Source of the DNA: Desulfobulbus oligotrophicus
GTDB taxonomy: Bacteria > Desulfobacterota > Desulfobulbia > Desulfobulbales > Desulfobulbaceae
NCBI RefSeq assembly: GCF_016446285.1
Contig: NZ_CP054140.1
Location: 1,717,501 to 1,781,500 of the forward strand
DNA length: 64,000 nucleotides
Direction of reading: 5' to 3'
Shown: positions 62,764 to 64,000 of the stretch, piece after piece
Numbering within the stretch: position 1 is the stretch's first letter
Layout: every line of letters begins with the position of its first letter
Translations under genes and position numbers: made by a program
The notes under the pieces: model-generated
The model's database searches: none
Told to the model about the DNA's origin: nothing
The model's input: the letters and a program-made list of their open reading frames with translations, nothing else

Positions 62764-63243
62764 TTAATTGTTCTGCTGGTTTTCCTCCCTGGGGCAGTCC
62801 GTACCCCGGGTTGTTTCGGATGTGTCTGCTTTTTTGAGATATGCCCGCAACTGCTCAGTTCTGGCCTTGGTCATGGTGGTTAATTCGGCAGTTTCAAGAA
62901 GAGGGGCTATGCTCCCATCTTCGGCAACACCGGCGGCAAAGACGGCATTCTTGTCGCGAAAAGCAAGCCAGGCACGCTGACTTGCCTGCAGCTGTACCTT
63001 TCTTCGCCCGTTCAGTTCGGTTGTGAGTTGTCGGTAGACCCTGTTGAGTTCAGCATCAGCCTCCTGATACACCCTGGTGGCACAGTGCATCATCTCTGCC
63101 GTGGAAACAGCGCGCGAGCAGTCCGTATCGGTGCCAGCCGTACCTGCGATCAGTCCCAACGGCCCTGCCAGGAGTATTGCCGACAACAGTACGAGAATGT
63201 AGGTGGTTTTTAACGACATAACGCGTTGTCTTTTGGGTTCCAT
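62764..63243 (-). CDS. LprI-like (DUF1311) lysozyme inhibitor-type secreted protein
   Basis: The 159-residue product has a signal peptide (hydrophobic residues 15-33; ATG 63219 is a good alternative start) followed by a DUF1311/LprI domain. The domain has two disulfide-type cysteines (TDCSRA and MHCATR), the family helix LNRVYRQLTTEL and SQRAWLAFRDKNAVF. Characterised LprI proteins inhibit lysozyme. Located 36 bp upstream of a GH108 lysozyme gene on the same strand, it could protect the cell from its neighbour's product; this is inference. The tail is charged and Gln/Asn-rich. Confidence 0.85.
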   Translation of the reverse strand: MEPKRQRVMSLKTTYILVLLSAILLAGPLGLIAGTAGTDTDCSRAVSTAEMMHCATRVYQEADAELNRVYRQLTTELNGRRKVQLQASQRAWLAFRDKNAVFAAGVAEDGSIAPLLETAELTTMTKARTEQLRAYLKKADTSETTRGTDCPREENQQNN

Positions 63244-63299
63244 GGGTGAGTCGGCACGAGGAACCTTGCCTGAGACTTTACTCTCCAGGCTCGTGCGCT

Positions 63300-63464
63300 T
63301 TATCCCTGCTCTTCTGCCGTCTCTATGGCGCGTTTAAACCGTTCGGTTGAAAGACGCAGTTGGCAACCAGGGCAGCATGTACCCGGTTTTTTGAACCAAC
63401 TGACAGGATTGGTGATTTTGATACCGCATTTGGGGCAGGTCACGGTGATTATCTTGTCGTCCAT
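63300..63464 (-). CDS. Small zinc-ribbon protein (54 residues)
   Basis: This short gene encodes a compact zinc ribbon with two cysteine pairs, CPKCG (residues 10-14) and CCPGC (30-34), followed by a basic helix. The ribosome binding site AAGGAGG lies 9 bp before ATG 63464; another in-frame ATG at 63473 directly abuts the ribosome binding site and is less likely. Such ribbons bind nucleic acid or proteins, but the role is unknown. It is read on the same strand as the LprI-like gene, 56 bp upstream of it. Confidence 0.7.
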   Translation of the reverse strand: MDDKIITVTCPKCGIKITNPVSWFKKPGTCCPGCQLRLSTERFKRAIETAEEQG

Positions 63465-63850
63465 CTTTGTCATCCTCCTTGGCAGAAAGAAAAAACCTGA
63501 TAACCGCAGTACGCTCCTTGATCGTTCTATTGGCTAGATGCAGCCGGTGGTAAGGCCGTCTGCAGCGATGGAGTATGGTGAACTGTATAAATGGCACATT
63601 ATCGATCATTTTAAGTTGCGTCAAGTACGATGGTACCGTGGTTTTGTTTCTGATCAGCTACGATATACTTTTCCGCAGACAGGATGCAGATATCAGCTGT
63701 CTCTGGTACAAAAATTTCACAACAGCGGTCCTGCCGCCATGGACCGGGAACACGTTTCGTTCTTCATCGGCCTGGATTCAGGCACAGTGACCAGCGCGTA
63801 TCATGGACTGCGGGTGGCTTTTTGTGCACCGATATGATGAGAAAATCCGG
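63465..63850. other. Gene-poor stretch near the right edge
   Basis: Several overlapping plus-strand frames are open here (for example 63538-63837), but none has a ribosome binding site, family motif or credible composition. I call no gene. Confidence 0.4.
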
Positions 63851-64000
63851 TTATTTTTTTTTGAAGCGGAGCAGCACCTGGTAATTTTTGGTGTCCAGAT
63901 CCTTTGGCAGGACAGCACTGTCAGCGACCAGCAGCGTCAACACCTTGCCCTTGAACGGATCCTGTCGTGGTTGCCGACGTCGTTCCTGGCCGATGGGGCC
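63851..64000 (-). CDS. 3' end of an unrecognised gene, cut by the window edge
   Basis: An open minus-strand frame enters from the right edge and ends at TAA (63851-63853). It encodes at least 49 C-terminal residues, with KGKVLTLLVADSAVLPKDL followed by a basic KKK end. Codon third positions are GC-rich as in neighbouring genes. A plus-strand frame from ATG 63803 is also open to the edge, so the strand is not certain. The function is unknown. Confidence 0.45.
   Translation of the reverse strand, partial: GPIGQERRRQPRQDPFKGKVLTLLVADSAVLPKDLDTKNYQVLLRFKKK

Noticed and set aside
63538-63837. Plus-strand open frames near the right edge, including ATG 63803 running off the end
   Set aside because: No ribosome binding site or recognisable motif. 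Mutually overlapping frames are equally open, and the minus-strand frame from the edge has more typical codon use.
1-64000. CRISPR array, tRNA, rRNA, insertion sequence or prophage
   Set aside because: No regularly spaced repeats, cloverleaf-like segments, transposase motifs or phage structural genes were seen. The GH108 gene alone is not enough for a prophage.

Overview
The window reads as chromosomal DNA of an anaerobic Gram-negative bacterium, most likely a sulfate-reducing or related Desulfobacterota (deltaproteobacterial, Desulfobulbales-like) organism. This is an inference from gene content. The evidence is an AhbD-type heme synthase of the siroheme-dependent pathway, an anchored cytochrome with about 12 hemes, a complex I operon without the NADH-input subunits NuoE/F/G, outer-membrane-type envelope genes (TolC, RND pump, lipoproteins) and moderate GC content. 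Genes are tightly packed. I see no rRNA, tRNA, CRISPR array, insertion sequence or prophage block.

Layout. Positions 1-8.3 kb (minus strand): the fused 23S rRNA methyltransferase RlmKL and a tripartite tolC-adaptor-RND efflux operon. 8.3-17.1 kb: a secreted helical-repeat protein, a beta-CASP ribonuclease-like enzyme, an operon ahbD-hemE-HD protein, a universal stress protein, a PilZ protein that appears to start at an ATA codon, two unrecognised proteins, and a GlmU-like left-handed beta-helix protein. 17.2-26.3 kb (plus strand): lon, mltG, a cold-shock protein, a glutamine-type nadE whose glutaminase nucleophile looks lost, the multiheme cytochrome and a class I aminotransferase. 26.3-39.1 kb: a LysR regulator divergent from nuoABCDHIJK, two extra or variant antiporter-like subunits with a small two-helix protein between them, then nuoM and nuoN.

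39.1-45.4 kb: glyA, a gamma-glutamylcyclotransferase-like protein, a CRM/YhbY protein, an SDR-DUF2867-like protein and the LysM lytic transglycosylase mltD (mostly minus strand). 45.9-53.1 kb: an unusually long class A penicillin-binding protein followed by a large helical lipoprotein (possibly an LpoA-like partner), a zinc-ribbon plus PD-(D/E)XK nuclease resembling the Card1/DUF1887 nuclease domain, and an alpha/beta hydrolase. 53.1-61.9 kb (plus strand): a TopB-like topoisomerase, rsfS, gpmI, thrC, a purine nucleoside phosphorylase overlapping an MTA/SAH deaminase, and two tandem tatA genes. 61.9-64 kb (minus strand): a GH108 lysozyme-like protein, an LprI-like lysozyme-inhibitor protein, a 54-residue zinc-ribbon protein and a gene running off the right edge.

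How the genes fit together. The nuo operon would make a membrane complex taking electrons from something other than NADH (ferredoxin is plausible) into the quinone pool, with up to four ion-pumping subunits. Three GTATCAGT motifs in the lysR-nuo intergenic region suggest that the LysR protein controls the operon. The mltG, mltD, PBP and lipoprotein genes belong to peptidoglycan synthesis and remodelling. pnp-mtaD form a salvage pair for methylthioadenosine and S-adenosylhomocysteine. The items most worth a second look are the variant complex I, the orphan Card1-like nuclease, the ATA-start PilZ gene, the NadE lacking its catalytic cysteine, and the PBP with an enlarged transpeptidase domain.
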